Assembly (NCBI GenBank): GCA_011390935.1
Contig: JAABRL010000005.1
Span: forward strand, 91,915-135,312
From: Gemmatimonas sp.
GTDB taxonomy: Bacteria > Gemmatimonadota > Gemmatimonadetes > Gemmatimonadales > Gemmatimonadaceae
Reading direction: 5' to 3'
DNA length: 43,398 nucleotides
In this document: positions 10,189-19,793 of the stretch, piece after piece
Position numbering within the stretch: the stretch's first letter is position 1
How the letters are laid out: every line of letters begins with the position of its first letter
Program-made: the position numbers and the translations under genes
The notes under the pieces: generated by a model
Database searches by the model: none
Seen by the model: the letters and a program-made list of their open reading frames with translations, nothing else
Told to the model about the DNA's origin: nothing

Positions 10189-12099
10189 CTACGCGGAGGT
10201 TGCCGGGGTTGGCAAGCGCAAGCCGGCCCCGTTCGGCGACTTCCCGCCGGATTCCTCACCACGCTCCAGCCGAGAGAGCCGTTCATACCGCCCGCCTGCG
10301 GCGACCAGTGCCCGGTGCGTGCCGCGCTCCACCACCTCGCCCTGATGCAGGACGAGGATCTCTTCCGCCTGCTGGATCGTGCTCAGTCGATGGGCAATGG
10401 CGATCGTGGTACGACCCTGCATGAGCGTGGTGACCGCCCGCTGGATGTCCGCCTCCACTTCGGAATCGACCGCGCTGGTGGCCTCATCGAGAATGAGCAA
10501 GGCGGGATCGGCGGCGACGGCGCGCGCGAAGGCCAACAGCTGTCGCTCGCCCACACTGATGCCTGCCCCGCGCTCAGACAGCTCGTGCGACCAGCCACCG
10601 GGCAGGCGGGCGATCACCCGATCCGCACCGACTCTGGCCGCGGCGGCCTGCAGTGCGACCTCGTCGAGCGACGAAGACAGACGGATGTTCCCGGCCACGT
10701 CTCCCGCAAACAGAAAGATGTCCTGCTGCACATAGCCGATGACGGCGCGCAGCACATCGAGCGGCACCTCACGCACATCGGTGCCGTTGAGCAGGATCCG
10801 GCCGCGCTGCGGGTCGTAGAAGCGCAGGAGCAGATTCACAATGGTGGACTTGCCCGCGCCCGTGCGCCCGACCAACGCGATCGTCTCGCCGGGGCGCGCC
10901 TCGAAGGACACGCCGCGCAGCACCCACTGCACCTCCTCGGTCGTCGCCTCGTCCTCAGCCGCGGCTCTACCGTCACCGCCCACGTCGCGCGCCCGGTCGT
11001 AGCGAAACCACACATCCTCGAACGTGATCGTCACGCCCGCCGCGCGCAGCGCTTCCACACGCGCGGCCCGGTCAGGGGTCACCGTACCACCCTCCGCCGA
11101 CGGGGTATCGAGCAGTTCGAACATGCGCTCGGCCGCTGCCATGGCCGCCTGGAGCACGTTGTACTTCTCAGACAGATCCTGCAGCGGCTGGAAGAACCGG
11201 CGCACGAGCTGCAGAAATGCAGCCACGGTGCCCACCGTGATCGCCCCATCGGCCACGCGGTAGCCGCTCGTTACCACCAGACTGGCCAACGCCAGCGTGG
11301 TGAAAAACTCGATGACCGGGAAATACAGGGCATACACACGAATCGAGCGAATGTGCGCGTCGAGATGCGCGTCGTTGAGTGTGGCAAAGCGCGCCCCTTC
11401 ACTGCGCTCGCGCCCGAACAGCTGCACCACGCGCATGCCGGCCAGCCGCTCCTGCACAAAGGCGTTCAGGCGTGCCAACGCGGCCCGGATGTCCCGATAG
11501 GCGGTCCGCACGTGCGACTGAAAGAGACGCGACGCCAGCAACACGAGCGGGATCACCACGAAGGCCGCAATGGCCAGCTGCCAGTCGATCCACAGCATCA
11601 CCACGCCGATCGCCGCGAGCGTGAACAGGTCGCCGAGGCCGGCTACCACGCCCGAGGTGAAGAGCTCGTTGAGCGCTTCCACATCGCTGGTCGTGCGCGT
11701 CACCAGGCGCCCCACCGGCGTGCGGTCGAAGAACGACACGGGGAGTCGCTGCAGATGCCGGAACAGCTCGTGCCGCAGGTCGCGCATCACCCGCTGCCCC
11801 AGCAAGGCCGTGCACAGCGTCTGCACGTAGGTGGCCCCGAACTGCAACAGCAACACGCCAGCGAAGGCCAGCGCAGCCAGCCGCACCCCGTCGAGGTTGC
11901 CAGCAGGAAAGGCGTCATCGATCACCCAGCGGGTGAGCAGCGGGCCCACCAGCTGCAGCACCGACTGGAGCAGGATCAGGGCGACCGCCGCGACCACCAG
12001 CCCCCCCCACGGCCGCACGTAGCCGAACAGACGTGCCGTCAGACGGCCGTCCGTGCTGCCGGAACGTGCAGGACGAGGTGATGGTTCAGGCGGGGTCAT
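10189..12099 (-). CDS. ABC exporter half-transporter (MsbA/MdlB type)
   Basis: 636 residues. Six membrane helices lie in about 25-320, including coupling segments such as FFDRTPVGRLVTRTTSDVEAL. The nucleotide-binding domain occupies about 360-610 with Walker A LVGRTGAGKSTIV, Q-loop VQQDIFLF, signature ISVGERQLLAFARA (ISVGE in place of LSGGQ, common in the MdlB branch), Walker B LLILDEATSAVD and switch IAHRLST. An acidic insert of about 25 residues (around 371-395) interrupts the start of the NBD. Homodimers or heterodimers export lipids, drugs or peptides; the cargo is unknown here. It is divergent from uvrA, 53 bp away. Confidence 0.92.
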   Translation of the reverse strand: MTPPEPSPRPARSGSTDGRLTARLFGYVRPWGGLVVAAVALILLQSVLQLVGPLLTRWVIDDAFPAGNLDGVRLAALAFAGVLLLQFGATYVQTLCTALLGQRVMRDLRHELFRHLQRLPVSFFDRTPVGRLVTRTTSDVEALNELFTSGVVAGLGDLFTLAAIGVVMLWIDWQLAIAAFVVIPLVLLASRLFQSHVRTAYRDIRAALARLNAFVQERLAGMRVVQLFGRERSEGARFATLNDAHLDAHIRSIRVYALYFPVIEFFTTLALASLVVTSGYRVADGAITVGTVAAFLQLVRRFFQPLQDLSEKYNVLQAAMAAAERMFELLDTPSAEGGTVTPDRAARVEALRAAGVTITFEDVWFRYDRARDVGGDGRAAAEDEATTEEVQWVLRGVSFEARPGETIALVGRTGAGKSTIVNLLLRFYDPQRGRILLNGTDVREVPLDVLRAVIGYVQQDIFLFAGDVAGNIRLSSSLDEVALQAAAARVGADRVIARLPGGWSHELSERGAGISVGERQLLAFARAVAADPALLILDEATSAVDSEVEADIQRAVTTLMQGRTTIAIAHRLSTIQQAEEILVLHQGEVVERGTHRALVAAGGRYERLSRLERGEESGGKSPNGAGLRLPTPATSA

Positions 12100-12125
12100 C
12101 TCGTCAATCTAGCGCGCCGATCCGA

Positions 12126-12133
12126 TAGTTTTG
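12126..12133 (+). promoter_or_regulatory. Possible -10 region of uvrA (TAGTTTTG)
   Basis: An AT-rich octamer in an otherwise GC-rich 53-bp divergent gap, 19 nt before the uvrA GTG. It fits both a sigma-70 TAnnnT box and the Bacteroidota-style TAnnTTTG. No clear upstream partner box was found. The start of transcription is not determined. Confidence 0.3.
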
Positions 12134-12152
12134 TTCCGGTGGAGACAACGTC

Positions 12153-15062
12153 GTGAAGGACTTCATTCGCATCCGTGGTGCCCGCCAGCACAACCTGGCC
12201 GGCATCGACGTGGACATCCCCCGCGCGGCGCTCACCGTCATCACCGGACCCTCCGGCTCAGGCAAATCGTCGCTGGCGTTCGACACGCTCTACGCCGAGG
12301 GGCAGCGCCGCTACGTGGAGTCGCTCTCCGCCTATGCGCGGCAGTTTCTCGAGCGCATGGAGAAGCCCGATGTCGACTACATCGAGGGGATCTCTCCGGC
12401 TGTTGCCATCGAACAGACCAACCCCACGCGCTCCTCGCGCTCCACCGTGGGGACCGGCACCGAGATCTACGACTACTTGCGCCTGCTCTGGGCGCGCGTC
12501 GGTCGCACCTACTGCCGCACCTGCGGACGTGAACTGCGACCGGCCACCGTCGAATCGGTGGTCGAGGTCGTGACCGCACTGCCCACGAGTACGCGCGTCA
12601 TCGTGAGCGCCCCGCTCGTGCGTTCCGACAAGCTCACGCACGCGGTGCTGGTGGAGAACCTGCGCGCGCGCGGTTTCGTGCGTGTGGCCGTGGACGGCGT
12701 GCCGCTGCACCTCGACGATCTCGCCGATCGCGATCTGGCCGCCGAAACCGATGTGCTGGTGGTCATCGATCGTTTGCAGGTGGAGGACGCACAGCGTGCA
12801 CGACTCGCCGACGCCGTGCAGACGGCGTTCCGTGAGGGCGATGGCGACGTGGTGCTGCTCTTCCCCACCCCGGTGCGGCCGCCCGCAGGAGCGACCGGGG
12901 CCACGGACGGCGCGGACGTCTCGCGATTGCGTTTTTCGGAACGCTTCGAGTGCCCCGACGACGGCACGCGTGCGCCGCATCCCACGCCGCAGCTGTTTTC
13001 CTTCAACAATCCGCGGGGCGCGTGTGCGACCTGCAACGGCTTCGGCGCCACACTCGGCTACGACGAAGCGCTGATCGTGCCCGACCCGGAGCGCTCGCTT
13101 CGCGACGGGGCGATTGATCCATGGACCAAGCCGCGTTACGAACGCCAGCGTCGACTCGTGCTCGACTTTGCGCGCACACTCGGCGTCGACCCCGATGCGC
13201 CGTGGCGCACGCTTCCCGAATCAGCACGCACGCAGCTGTTGCGCGGGCAGAAGCGCCCGTACGTGGGCATCTTCCCGTTTCTCGAAGGGCTCGAGGAGAA
13301 GCGCTACAAGCAGTACATCCGCGTATTTCTGCGGCAGTATCAGAGCGCCTCCACCTGCACCGCGTGCGGCGGCTCGCGCCTGCATCCGGATGCGCTCGCC
13401 GTGCGCGTCGATGGTCGCCGCATCAGCGATGTGGCGCTGGAACCGATCGATGCCCTGCACCGCTGGCTCGAGTCGCTCACGTTGACCGGCAGTGACGCGA
13501 AGATTGCCGAGACGGTGCTGCGCGAAGTGCGCGCGCGCGTGCGCTTTCTGTGTGATGTAGGGCTCACCTACCTCACGCTCGATCGCGCTACGCGCACCCT
13601 CTCGGGCGGCGAGGCGCAGCGCATCAGTCTGTCGAACGCGCTTGGCGCGTCGCTGGTGGACGCGTTGTATGTGCTCGACGAACCGTCGATCGGGCTGCAT
13701 CCGCGCGACATGGACCGGTTGCTTGCGCTGCTGCACCGGTTGCGTGACCTCGGCAACACCGTGGTGATGGTGGAGCATGACCTCGATGCCATTCGCACCG
13801 CCGATCACATGATCGAACTCGGACCGGGGGCGGGCGAACACGGTGGTCGCGTGGTGTTCAGTGGTCCGATCGCGCAGGCCGCCGACAGTCCGCTCACCGG
13901 CCAGTATCTCACCGGCGCCCGCACGATTCCGCTGCCGGCGATGCGTCGCGCCGTGGGTCCGCGCTGGCTCTCGCTGCGCGGCGCGCGCGCCCACAATCTG
14001 CACGGCGTGGACATCCGCATTCCACTCGGCGCGCTGACCGTGGTGACCGGGGTGAGCGGCTCGGGCAAGAGCACGCTGGTGCACGATGTGCTGTACCGCG
14101 CACTCGAGGCGCGTTTTGACGGCGAGCATTCGGCCAAGGAGCACCTCGGGGAAACCGTCGGCGACTTCGTGGCGCTCGATGGCGCGGAGCATCTCGACGC
14201 GGTGGTGCTCGTGGACCAGAGTCCGATCGGGCGATCGCCACGCTCGAACCCGGTCACCTACGTGAAGGCGTTCGACGACATTCGCAAGCTGTTTGCCGAC
14301 GCTCCGCTGGCGCGACAACGCGGCTACGGACCGGGGCACTTTTCGTTCAACGTGGCCGGCGGCCGCTGCGACCACTGCGAAGGCGCCGGCGCGCTCGAGG
14401 TGGAGATGGTGTTCATGGCCGACGTGTTCGTGCCCTGCGACGCCTGTGGCGGCAAGCGCTTCAAGCCGGAGGTACTCGAGGTGAAGGTGCGGGGCCGGTC
14501 CATTCACGATGTACTGCAGCTCACGGTGGACGAGGCGATTCGCGCCTTTCCACGCGAGGACAAGCTGGCGCAGGCGTTGTGGCACGTGCAGCAGGTCGGG
14601 CTGGGGTACCTGCGGCTGGGACAGTCGGCAACGACGCTGTCGGGCGGCGAAGCGCAGCGGCTGAAGATCGCCCGCGAGCTGGCGCTGACGGCCAAGGGGA
14701 GCGGACGACGGCTGTACATCATGGATGAGCCAACCACGGGGCTGCACCTCGAGGATATTCGACGGCTCGCCGTGGTGTTCGAGCGGCTGCTCGATCAGGG
14801 GCACACGCTGCTGTTGGTGGAGCACAACCTCGATGTGATCAAGCTGGCGGACTGGCTAGTGGACATGGGGCCCGAGGGCGGAAGCGGCGGTGGCACCGTG
14901 GTCGCGATGGGGCGACCAGAAGAGGTGGTGGCGACGCCGGCGTCGCACACGGGGCACTGGCTGCGCTCGGTGCTCCCGGCCGGTGGCGTGCCAGCCGCGA
15001 GCAGCCCGAAGCCCTCGACGCCCCCCAAGGCGACACGCAAACGAACGTCGCGCCCCGCTTGA
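12153..15062 (+). CDS. uvrA: Excinuclease ABC subunit A (UvrA)
   Basis: 969 residues, the usual size plus a short Pro/Lys-rich tail. GTG start with GGAG 8 nt upstream. Two ABC ATPase halves: Walker [20 protein letters not shown] (about 32) and [13 protein letters not shown] (about 632), signatures [11 protein letters not shown] and [12 protein letters not shown], Walker [12 protein letters not shown] and [10 protein letters not shown]. Zinc-binding cysteine pairs are visible at [16 protein letters not shown] with CTACGGSR, and CDHCEGAG with CDACGGKRF. It is the damage-recognition subunit of nucleotide-excision repair and loads UvrB. It is followed by tRNA-Asn. Confidence 0.97.
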   Translation: MKDFIRIRGARQHNLAGIDVDIPRAALTVITGPSGSGKSSLAFDTLYAEGQRRYVESLSAYARQFLERMEKPDVDYIEGISPAVAIEQTNPTRSSRSTVGTGTEIYDYLRLLWARVGRTYCRTCGRELRPATVESVVEVVTALPTSTRVIVSAPLVRSDKLTHAVLVENLRARGFVRVAVDGVPLHLDDLADRDLAAETDVLVVIDRLQVEDAQRARLADAVQTAFREGDGDVVLLFPTPVRPPAGATGATDGADVSRLRFSERFECPDDGTRAPHPTPQLFSFNNPRGACATCNGFGATLGYDEALIVPDPERSLRDGAIDPWTKPRYERQRRLVLDFARTLGVDPDAPWRTLPESARTQLLRGQKRPYVGIFPFLEGLEEKRYKQYIRVFLRQYQSASTCTACGGSRLHPDALAVRVDGRRISDVALEPIDALHRWLESLTLTGSDAKIAETVLREVRARVRFLCDVGLTYLTLDRATRTLSGGEAQRISLSNALGASLVDALYVLDEPSIGLHPRDMDRLLALLHRLRDLGNTVVMVEHDLDAIRTADHMIELGPGAGEHGGRVVFSGPIAQAADSPLTGQYLTGARTIPLPAMRRAVGPRWLSLRGARAHNLHGVDIRIPLGALTVVTGVSGSGKSTLVHDVLYRALEARFDGEHSAKEHLGETVGDFVALDGAEHLDAVVLVDQSPIGRSPRSNPVTYVKAFDDIRKLFADAPLARQRGYGPGHFSFNVAGGRCDHCEGAGALEVEMVFMADVFVPCDACGGKRFKPEVLEVKVRGRSIHDVLQLTVDEAIRAFPREDKLAQALWHVQQVGLGYLRLGQSATTLSGGEAQRLKIARELALTAKGSGRRLYIMDEPTTGLHLEDIRRLAVVFERLLDQGHTLLLVEHNLDVIKLADWLVDMGPEGGSGGGTVVAMGRPEEVVATPASHTGHWLRSVLPAGGVPAASSPKPSTPPKATRKRTSRPA

Positions 15063-15097
15063 CGCGCAGCGTTCGAATGGTGACTATTCGGGATCTT

Positions 15098-15170
15098 TCC
15101 CGAGTAGCTCAGTCGGTAGAGCAGGTGACTGTTAATCACCGGGTCGGGGGTTCGAGTCCCTCCTCGGGAG
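15098..15170 (+). tRNA. tRNA-Asn (anticodon GTT)
   Basis: 73-nt cloverleaf. Acceptor arms TCCCGAG (15098) and CTCGGGA (15163) pair fully with discriminator G. The D arm is GCTC/GAGC, the anticodon stem GGTGA/TCACC with loop CTGTTAA giving anticodon GTT, and the T arm contains the TTCGAGT loop. CCA is not encoded. It lies 35 nt after uvrA and is followed by a strong hairpin at 15197. Confidence 0.96.
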
Positions 15171-15196
15171 CTGTAGCGCGATCCGTCGTGCGCACC

Positions 15197-15226
15197 AATG
15201 GCCCAGCCCATCGTGGCTGGGCCATT
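15197..15226 (+). terminator. Hairpin after tRNA-Asn
   Basis: A perfect 12-bp inverted repeat, AATGGCCCAGCC with GGCTGGGCCATT, around the 6-nt loop CATCGT, 26 nt after the tRNA. The downstream tract is only weakly T-rich (CGTGTTTCTG). It probably ends the uvrA/tRNA transcript. Confidence 0.7.
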
Positions 15227-15274
15227 CGTGTTTCTGACGGGTACTGCGGCACCCCGCGCACCGGCGCGGTGTAG

Positions 15275-15302
15275 TTGACGGCTTTGGTTCTCCCCGTAGC
15301 TT
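15275..15302 (+). promoter_or_regulatory. Candidate promoter of the kinase operon
   Basis: TTGACG (15275-15280) and TAGCTT (15297-15302) are separated by 16 bp, about 70 nt before the kinase GTG and after the tRNA terminator. The -35 is close to the sigma-70 consensus and the -10 is weak. Confidence 0.35.
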
Positions 15303-15371
15303 CCGCTCACGCGTCGTCAACGGTCGGCGTGTCGCCACGCCCTCCCTTCGCTTCTTGCCCGTCTCGCCTCC

Positions 15372-16901
15372 GTGACCACCTGCCCAAGCTGCGGGGACCA
15401 GTTCACCGACGACGTCGCCTTCTGTCCGAAGGACGGTGCACGTCTCTCGACGAGCCGCGGTGACGGAGATCTGGTAGGGACCATCATCGCCGACCGCTAT
15501 CGCATCACGTCGCGCATCGGCGGCGGCGGCATGGGCCAGGTGTACAAGGCGGAGCACATCCGCATGAAGCGGCAGTGCGCCGTGAAAGTACTGCGCGGCA
15601 ACCTGGCGGGCGATCCGGAGGCCACGCAGCGTTTCCAGCGTGAGGCGGAGAACGCGAGTCAACTCTCGCACCCGAACGTGGCGCAGATTTACGATTTCGG
15701 CGAGCATGCCCAGATCGTGTACCTCGCGATGGAGTTCATCGACGGGGAATCGCTGGCGGCGCTGTTGCAGCGCGAGTCGGCCGTGCATCCCGATGTGGCG
15801 GCCGACATCATTGCGCAATCGGCGGCCGCGCTCGAGGCCGCCCATGCGCGCGGCGTGCTGCATCGGGACGTGAAGCCGGACAACATCATGCTCGGCAAGA
15901 ACCCCGACGGCACCTTCCAGGTGAAGCTGGTGGACTTCGGGATCGCCCGGGCGATGACGAGCGACGAGCAACGCGTCACGCGCACCGGGCTCGTCATCGG
16001 CACACCCGAGTTCATGAGCCCGGAGCAGATTGCCGGTGAGGAGCTCGACGCGCGATCGGATCTGTACGCGCTCGGCCTGGTCGCCTTTCAGTGTCTCACG
16101 GGTGAGGACGCGTTTCCGGCCACATCGTCGAAGCAGAACCTGATCATGCGCCTCACGAGCCGCCCCCGCACGCTGCTCGAGGTGCGTGGGGACGTGCCGT
16201 GGCCGCAACAGTTGCAGCAGGTGTTCGATCGGGCGCTCGCGCCGGATCCGTCGGAGCGCCACGAATCGGTGGGGCTGTTTGCCGAGGAGCTCTGGGCCGC
16301 GATCGGCGCCATGACGCCCACCGAGACGGCCGAGCTGTACCGCAAGGCGCTGGAGCAGCGGGTCGTGTCTGTGGCGTCACGCACGCCCATGTCCAACCCC
16401 AAGGCGGTACCCGCGGCGACGACTGGCGCCCCGGCACCGTTCGTGACCGCGTCGGCAACACCGGTGGCGTATGTCACGACGCAGGGACCGTTCGTCGCCC
16501 CCGCCCCGCCGCGCGCGGACGATCCGATCCCCGAGCTGCGCCGGCGCCCGCGCATCTTCCCCTGGGTCTTCGCCTTCGCGCTCGCCGGCTGGGCATTCAT
16601 CGTGAGTACGGGGCGCACCGAGCAGGCGCGTGCGGTGTACGAGTCGGTGCTCGGGAACATCTCGGGTCTGATCGGTACAACCAGACAGATCGCGGATACA
16701 CCGACACCCGGGCGCGACGCCGCGGCGCCGCCGGCTCGGCCTCGAAGCGCGGCGCCCGGACGCAGCGAGGCCGCGTCACCCGAACGTGTCGACTCCGTGA
16801 CTGCCACCCCGCCCGCCATCATCGCACCCACTCCGGTGGTGCCGCCGATGACGGTGGATACCACGCGAATACCGCCCTCATCGACCGATAGCGTGCGTTG
16901 A
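15372..16901 (+). CDS. Membrane Ser/Thr protein kinase with N-terminal zinc ribbon
   Basis: 509 residues, GTG start. Residues 3-25 hold two CxxC-type pairs (TCPSCG and FCPKDG), a zinc-ribbon. The Hanks-type kinase domain spans about 40-300: glycine loop IGGGGMGQVYKAE, lysine in CAVKVL, catalytic loop LHRDVKPDNIML (D166), DFGIAR and the GTPEFMSPEQ activation segment. After a Pro/Ala-rich linker comes one membrane helix (about 396-412) and a Pro/Thr/Ala-rich tail of about 95 residues predicted to be periplasmic. No PASTA repeats are present, so the ligand, if any, is unknown. The stop overlaps a possible TTG of the next gene, and the kinase leads an operon with two M16 proteins and a rhodanese. 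Confidence 0.93.
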   Translation: MTTCPSCGDQFTDDVAFCPKDGARLSTSRGDGDLVGTIIADRYRITSRIGGGGMGQVYKAEHIRMKRQCAVKVLRGNLAGDPEATQRFQREAENASQLSHPNVAQIYDFGEHAQIVYLAMEFIDGESLAALLQRESAVHPDVAADIIAQSAAALEAAHARGVLHRDVKPDNIMLGKNPDGTFQVKLVDFGIARAMTSDEQRVTRTGLVIGTPEFMSPEQIAGEELDARSDLYALGLVAFQCLTGEDAFPATSSKQNLIMRLTSRPRTLLEVRGDVPWPQQLQQVFDRALAPDPSERHESVGLFAEELWAAIGAMTPTETAELYRKALEQRVVSVASRTPMSNPKAVPAATTGAPAPFVTASATPVAYVTTQGPFVAPAPPRADDPIPELRRRPRIFPWVFAFALAGWAFIVSTGRTEQARAVYESVLGNISGLIGTTRQIADTPTPGRDAAAPPARPRSAAPGRSEAASPERVDSVTATPPAIIAPTPVVPPMTVDTTRIPPSSTDSVR

Positions 16902-16925
16902 CCGGCGAGTTCGCTCCCATCGCTC

Positions 16926-16930
16926 GAGGA
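16926..16930 (+). promoter_or_regulatory. Ribosome binding site deciding the M16 start
   Basis: GAGGA lies 6 nt before the ATG at 16937. It favours this start over the in-frame TTG at 16898, which would put 13 extra residues in front of a good signal peptide. Confidence 0.65.
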
Positions 16931-16936
16931 TTGCGT

Positions 16937-18325
16937 ATGTCAACTTGGGTACCGTTTGCCCTGGCCCGACGGCTTCGGATCGCGGCCATCGGCGTCGGCT
17001 TGGTGCTCCCGGGAGCGCTCGCGGCGCAACGCGCGCTCACCATCCCCTCCGAAAAGTTCACACTCCCCAACGGACTCGAGGTGATCCTGCACGTGGATCG
17101 CTCCGTGCCGATCGTGGCGGTGAACACGTGGTACAAGGTGGGATCGGGCGATGAGCAGCCGGGGCGCACGGGGTTCGCCCACCTGTTCGAGCACATCATG
17201 TTCATGGGCTCGCAGCATGTGCCCGTGGGCAAGTTCGATGAGTGGCTCGAAGCGGCGGGCGCCAGCAACAACGGCTCCACCAACTTCGATCGCACCAACT
17301 ACTACGAGACGGGGCCGAGCAACGCCCTGCCGCTCATGCTCTGGCTCGACGCCGATCGCATGGGCTACCTGCTCCCCACCATGGATCAGGAGAAGCTCGA
17401 CCTGCAGCGCGATGTGGTGAAGAACGAGCGGCGCCAGAACGTGGAGAATGTGCCGTACGGCCGCTTCTTCGAGGCGCTGCTACCCGCGCTGTATCCCAAG
17501 GGCCATCCGTACTCGTGGGAAGTGATCGGCTCCATGGCCGATCTGAGTGCCGCGTCGCTCGACGACGTGACGCGCTTCTTCCGCACGTACTACGCGCCGA
17601 ACAACGCGTCTATTGCGATCGCCGGCGACTTCGATGTGGACTCGGCGAAAACGTGGGTGACACGCTACTTCGGCGACATTCCGCGCGCGCCGGATCCGGA
17701 GCGGCGTTCGCCCGTGTTCTTCGCGCAGCTCGAGCGCGACACCGTGCTGGTGCTCGAAGATCGCGTGCAGCTGCCGCGCGTGTATCACGTGTGGCCCACG
17801 GTGCCGGCCTTTCACAAGCAGGAGGTGGCGTGGCAGGCGCTGGCGCAAATTCTCGGCGGTGGCCGCAGCTCGCGTCTGTTCAGCTCGCTCGTGTACGAGC
17901 AGCAGGTGATGCAGGATGTGAGCGCGTTCCAGCAGAGCAACAAGCTCGGCGGCATGTTCGTGCTGAGCGCCACGGCCAAGCCGGGACAGCATCCGAAGCT
18001 GGCCTCGGCCGAGTTCGAGGCCACGCTGGATCGCATTGTCAAGGAGGGCGTCACCGAACGTGAGCTGGAGCGCGTGAAGAACGCCGTGCGAGCGCGCATG
18101 CTAGACGAACTGTCGTCGGTTCTGGGCAAGGCAGATCGCCTCAACTATTACAACTACTTTGCCGGCACGCCTGACTACGCCGCGCAGGACTTGGCGCGCT
18201 GGGAGGCGCTCGAGGCATATGAAGTGCGCGAGATGGCCATGTTGCTGCGCGCGTGGCCGAAGGTCGTGCTGTCGATCGTGCCGCAAGGCAAGCGCGATCT
18301 GGCCGTGACGGGTGGGACCCACTGA
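16937..18325 (+). CDS. M16-family zinc metallopeptidase, catalytic subunit
   Basis: 462 residues, start chosen by GAGGA at 16926. A signal peptide (about 1-31, ending GALAAQ) predicts export. The inverted zinc motif HLFEH (H82, E85, H86) sits in the domain-1 segment GRTGFAHLFEHIMFMGS, and the distal Glu is probably in QRDVVKNERRQ. The length is half that of pitrilysin, so it should act as a dimer. The following gene encodes a second M16 half without the zinc motif; such pairs form a heterodimeric peptidase with one active site, as in mitochondrial processing peptidase and bacterial M16B pairs. The stop overlaps the next start (TGATG). Confidence 0.93.
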   Translation: MSTWVPFALARRLRIAAIGVGLVLPGALAAQRALTIPSEKFTLPNGLEVILHVDRSVPIVAVNTWYKVGSGDEQPGRTGFAHLFEHIMFMGSQHVPVGKFDEWLEAAGASNNGSTNFDRTNYYETGPSNALPLMLWLDADRMGYLLPTMDQEKLDLQRDVVKNERRQNVENVPYGRFFEALLPALYPKGHPYSWEVIGSMADLSAASLDDVTRFFRTYYAPNNASIAIAGDFDVDSAKTWVTRYFGDIPRAPDPERRSPVFFAQLERDTVLVLEDRVQLPRVYHVWPTVPAFHKQEVAWQALAQILGGGRSSRLFSSLVYEQQVMQDVSAFQQSNKLGGMFVLSATAKPGQHPKLASAEFEATLDRIVKEGVTERELERVKNAVRARMLDELSSVLGKADRLNYYNYFAGTPDYAAQDLARWEALEAYEVREMAMLLRAWPKVVLSIVPQGKRDLAVTGGTH

Positions 18326-19776
18326 TGCGACGCTTTTCGTCACACACAACGCTGCTCGGCATCATCGCGAGCGTCGGCCTCGCCTGGCCGGCGAGCGCGC
18401 AGTCGGTAGACCGCACCGTACCACCGCGCCTTGCACCGCCCACGCCGGTGACCATGCCCACCACCGTGGAGCGCACGCTGCCCAACGGCTTGCGCCTCGT
18501 GGTCGTGGAGCAGCGCAAGCTGCCCTTGCTCGATGCCGTGCTGGTGCTGCAACACGGCAGCGAAGCCGATCCCGCCGGCAAGGAAGGGCTGGCGTCGCTC
18601 ACGGCCTCGCTGCTGCGCGAAGGCACGGCCACGCGCACGTCACCGCAGATCGCCGAGCAGCAGGCGTTTCTCGGCATCCGGCTGGGTTCGGGCGCGTCGC
18701 TCGAACAGACCACCGTCTCGCTGCACACGCCCACCGCGGTGCTCGACTCCGCGTTCGCGCTCATGGCCGATCTCGTGCTGCGCCCCAACTTCCCGGAGAC
18801 GGAGTTCACGCGCGTACGCAGCGAAACGCTCACGGGACTGCTGCAGCTGCGCGACCGGGCGCCCGCGATTGCCGATCGCGCCTTCGCCGCCCTGATGTAC
18901 GGTGACGCGCATCCGTACGGCCGACCCGGGTCCGGCACCGAAGCCACCGTCGAATCGATCACACGCAACGACGTGCAGCGTCACTGGCGCACCTGGTACC
19001 GGCCGAACGCCGCCACGCTCATCATGGTGGGTGACATCTCCGCGGATGACGCCGAACGGCGTGCACGCGCACTCTTCGGAGCGTGGGAGCGAGCGCCGCT
19101 GCCCACCATCGCCACTGCGACGGCGCCGGCGCCGTCAAGCACCGGCATCACGCTCATCGACAAGCCCGGCGCGCCGCAATCGTCATTCCGCCTCGGCTCG
19201 GTCGCCGTGGCGCGCAACACCCCGGACTATCACGCCCTCATGGTGCTCAACACCGTGCTCGGCGGCAGCTTCACCAGTCGGCTCAACAATAACCTGCGCG
19301 AAACGAAGGGCTACACGTACGGCGCCGGTTCGTCGTTCGCGATGCGTCGCAAAGCAGGCCCGTTTGCGGCGCGCGCGGAGATCGTGGCCGAGAAAAGTGA
19401 CTCGGCGCTGCTGGAGTTCATGAAGGAGCTGCGCGCGATTCGCGAACCCCTCAGCACGCAGGAACTCGAGAAGGCCAAACAGTATCTCATCCTTGGCTTC
19501 GCCGAACGCTTCGAGACCACCGGCGACGTCGCCTCGCAGCTCGTGCCGCTGATCATGTACGACCTGCCACTCGACACGTGGAGTGACTTTCAGCGCGGTG
19601 TCGAGCGCGTCACTGCCGCCGACGTGCAGCGCGTCGCCACGCAGTACATCGATCCGCAGTCGTTGCGCATCGTGATCGTAGGCGACCGCGCCAGCATCGA
19701 GGCGCCGCTGCGCGCCATCAACGTGGCACCTGTTCAGATTCGCGACGCCATGGGGCGCGAGGTGCCCCGCCCGTGA
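18325..19776 (+). CDS. M16-family non-catalytic partner
   Basis: 483 residues. The ATG at 18325 overlaps the previous stop; an in-frame extension to 18253 lies inside the catalytic gene. Signal peptide about 1-27 (ending WPASAQ). It has the M16 fold, but the zinc-motif position reads GLASLTASLLREGT with no HxxEH, so it cannot hydrolyse peptides alone. The C-terminal half keeps LNNNLRETKGYTYGAGSSF, the segment that in M16 partners holds the substrate-binding Arg/Tyr pair. It most likely completes the chamber with the upstream catalytic subunit in the periplasm. Confidence 0.9.
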   Translation: MRRFSSHTTLLGIIASVGLAWPASAQSVDRTVPPRLAPPTPVTMPTTVERTLPNGLRLVVVEQRKLPLLDAVLVLQHGSEADPAGKEGLASLTASLLREGTATRTSPQIAEQQAFLGIRLGSGASLEQTTVSLHTPTAVLDSAFALMADLVLRPNFPETEFTRVRSETLTGLLQLRDRAPAIADRAFAALMYGDAHPYGRPGSGTEATVESITRNDVQRHWRTWYRPNAATLIMVGDISADDAERRARALFGAWERAPLPTIATATAPAPSSTGITLIDKPGAPQSSFRLGSVAVARNTPDYHALMVLNTVLGGSFTSRLNNNLRETKGYTYGAGSSFAMRRKAGPFAARAEIVAEKSDSALLEFMKELRAIREPLSTQELEKAKQYLILGFAERFETTGDVASQLVPLIMYDLPLDTWSDFQRGVERVTAADVQRVATQYIDPQSLRIVIVGDRASIEAPLRAINVAPVQIRDAMGREVPRP

Positions 19777-19793
19777 TCCTTCAATCCCCTGTC

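Noticed and set aside
10315..12081. Long plus-strand open frame opposite the ABC exporter
   Set aside because: Shadow of a well-supported transporter gene; the translated product has no recognisable domain.
13221..14825. Long minus-strand open frame opposite uvrA
   Set aside because: Antisense shadow of UvrA in high-GC DNA; no motif.
15197..15226. Inverted repeat as an integration (att) site next to the tRNA
   Set aside because: No integrase or duplicated tRNA end is present, and the repeat is a simple terminator-like hairpin.
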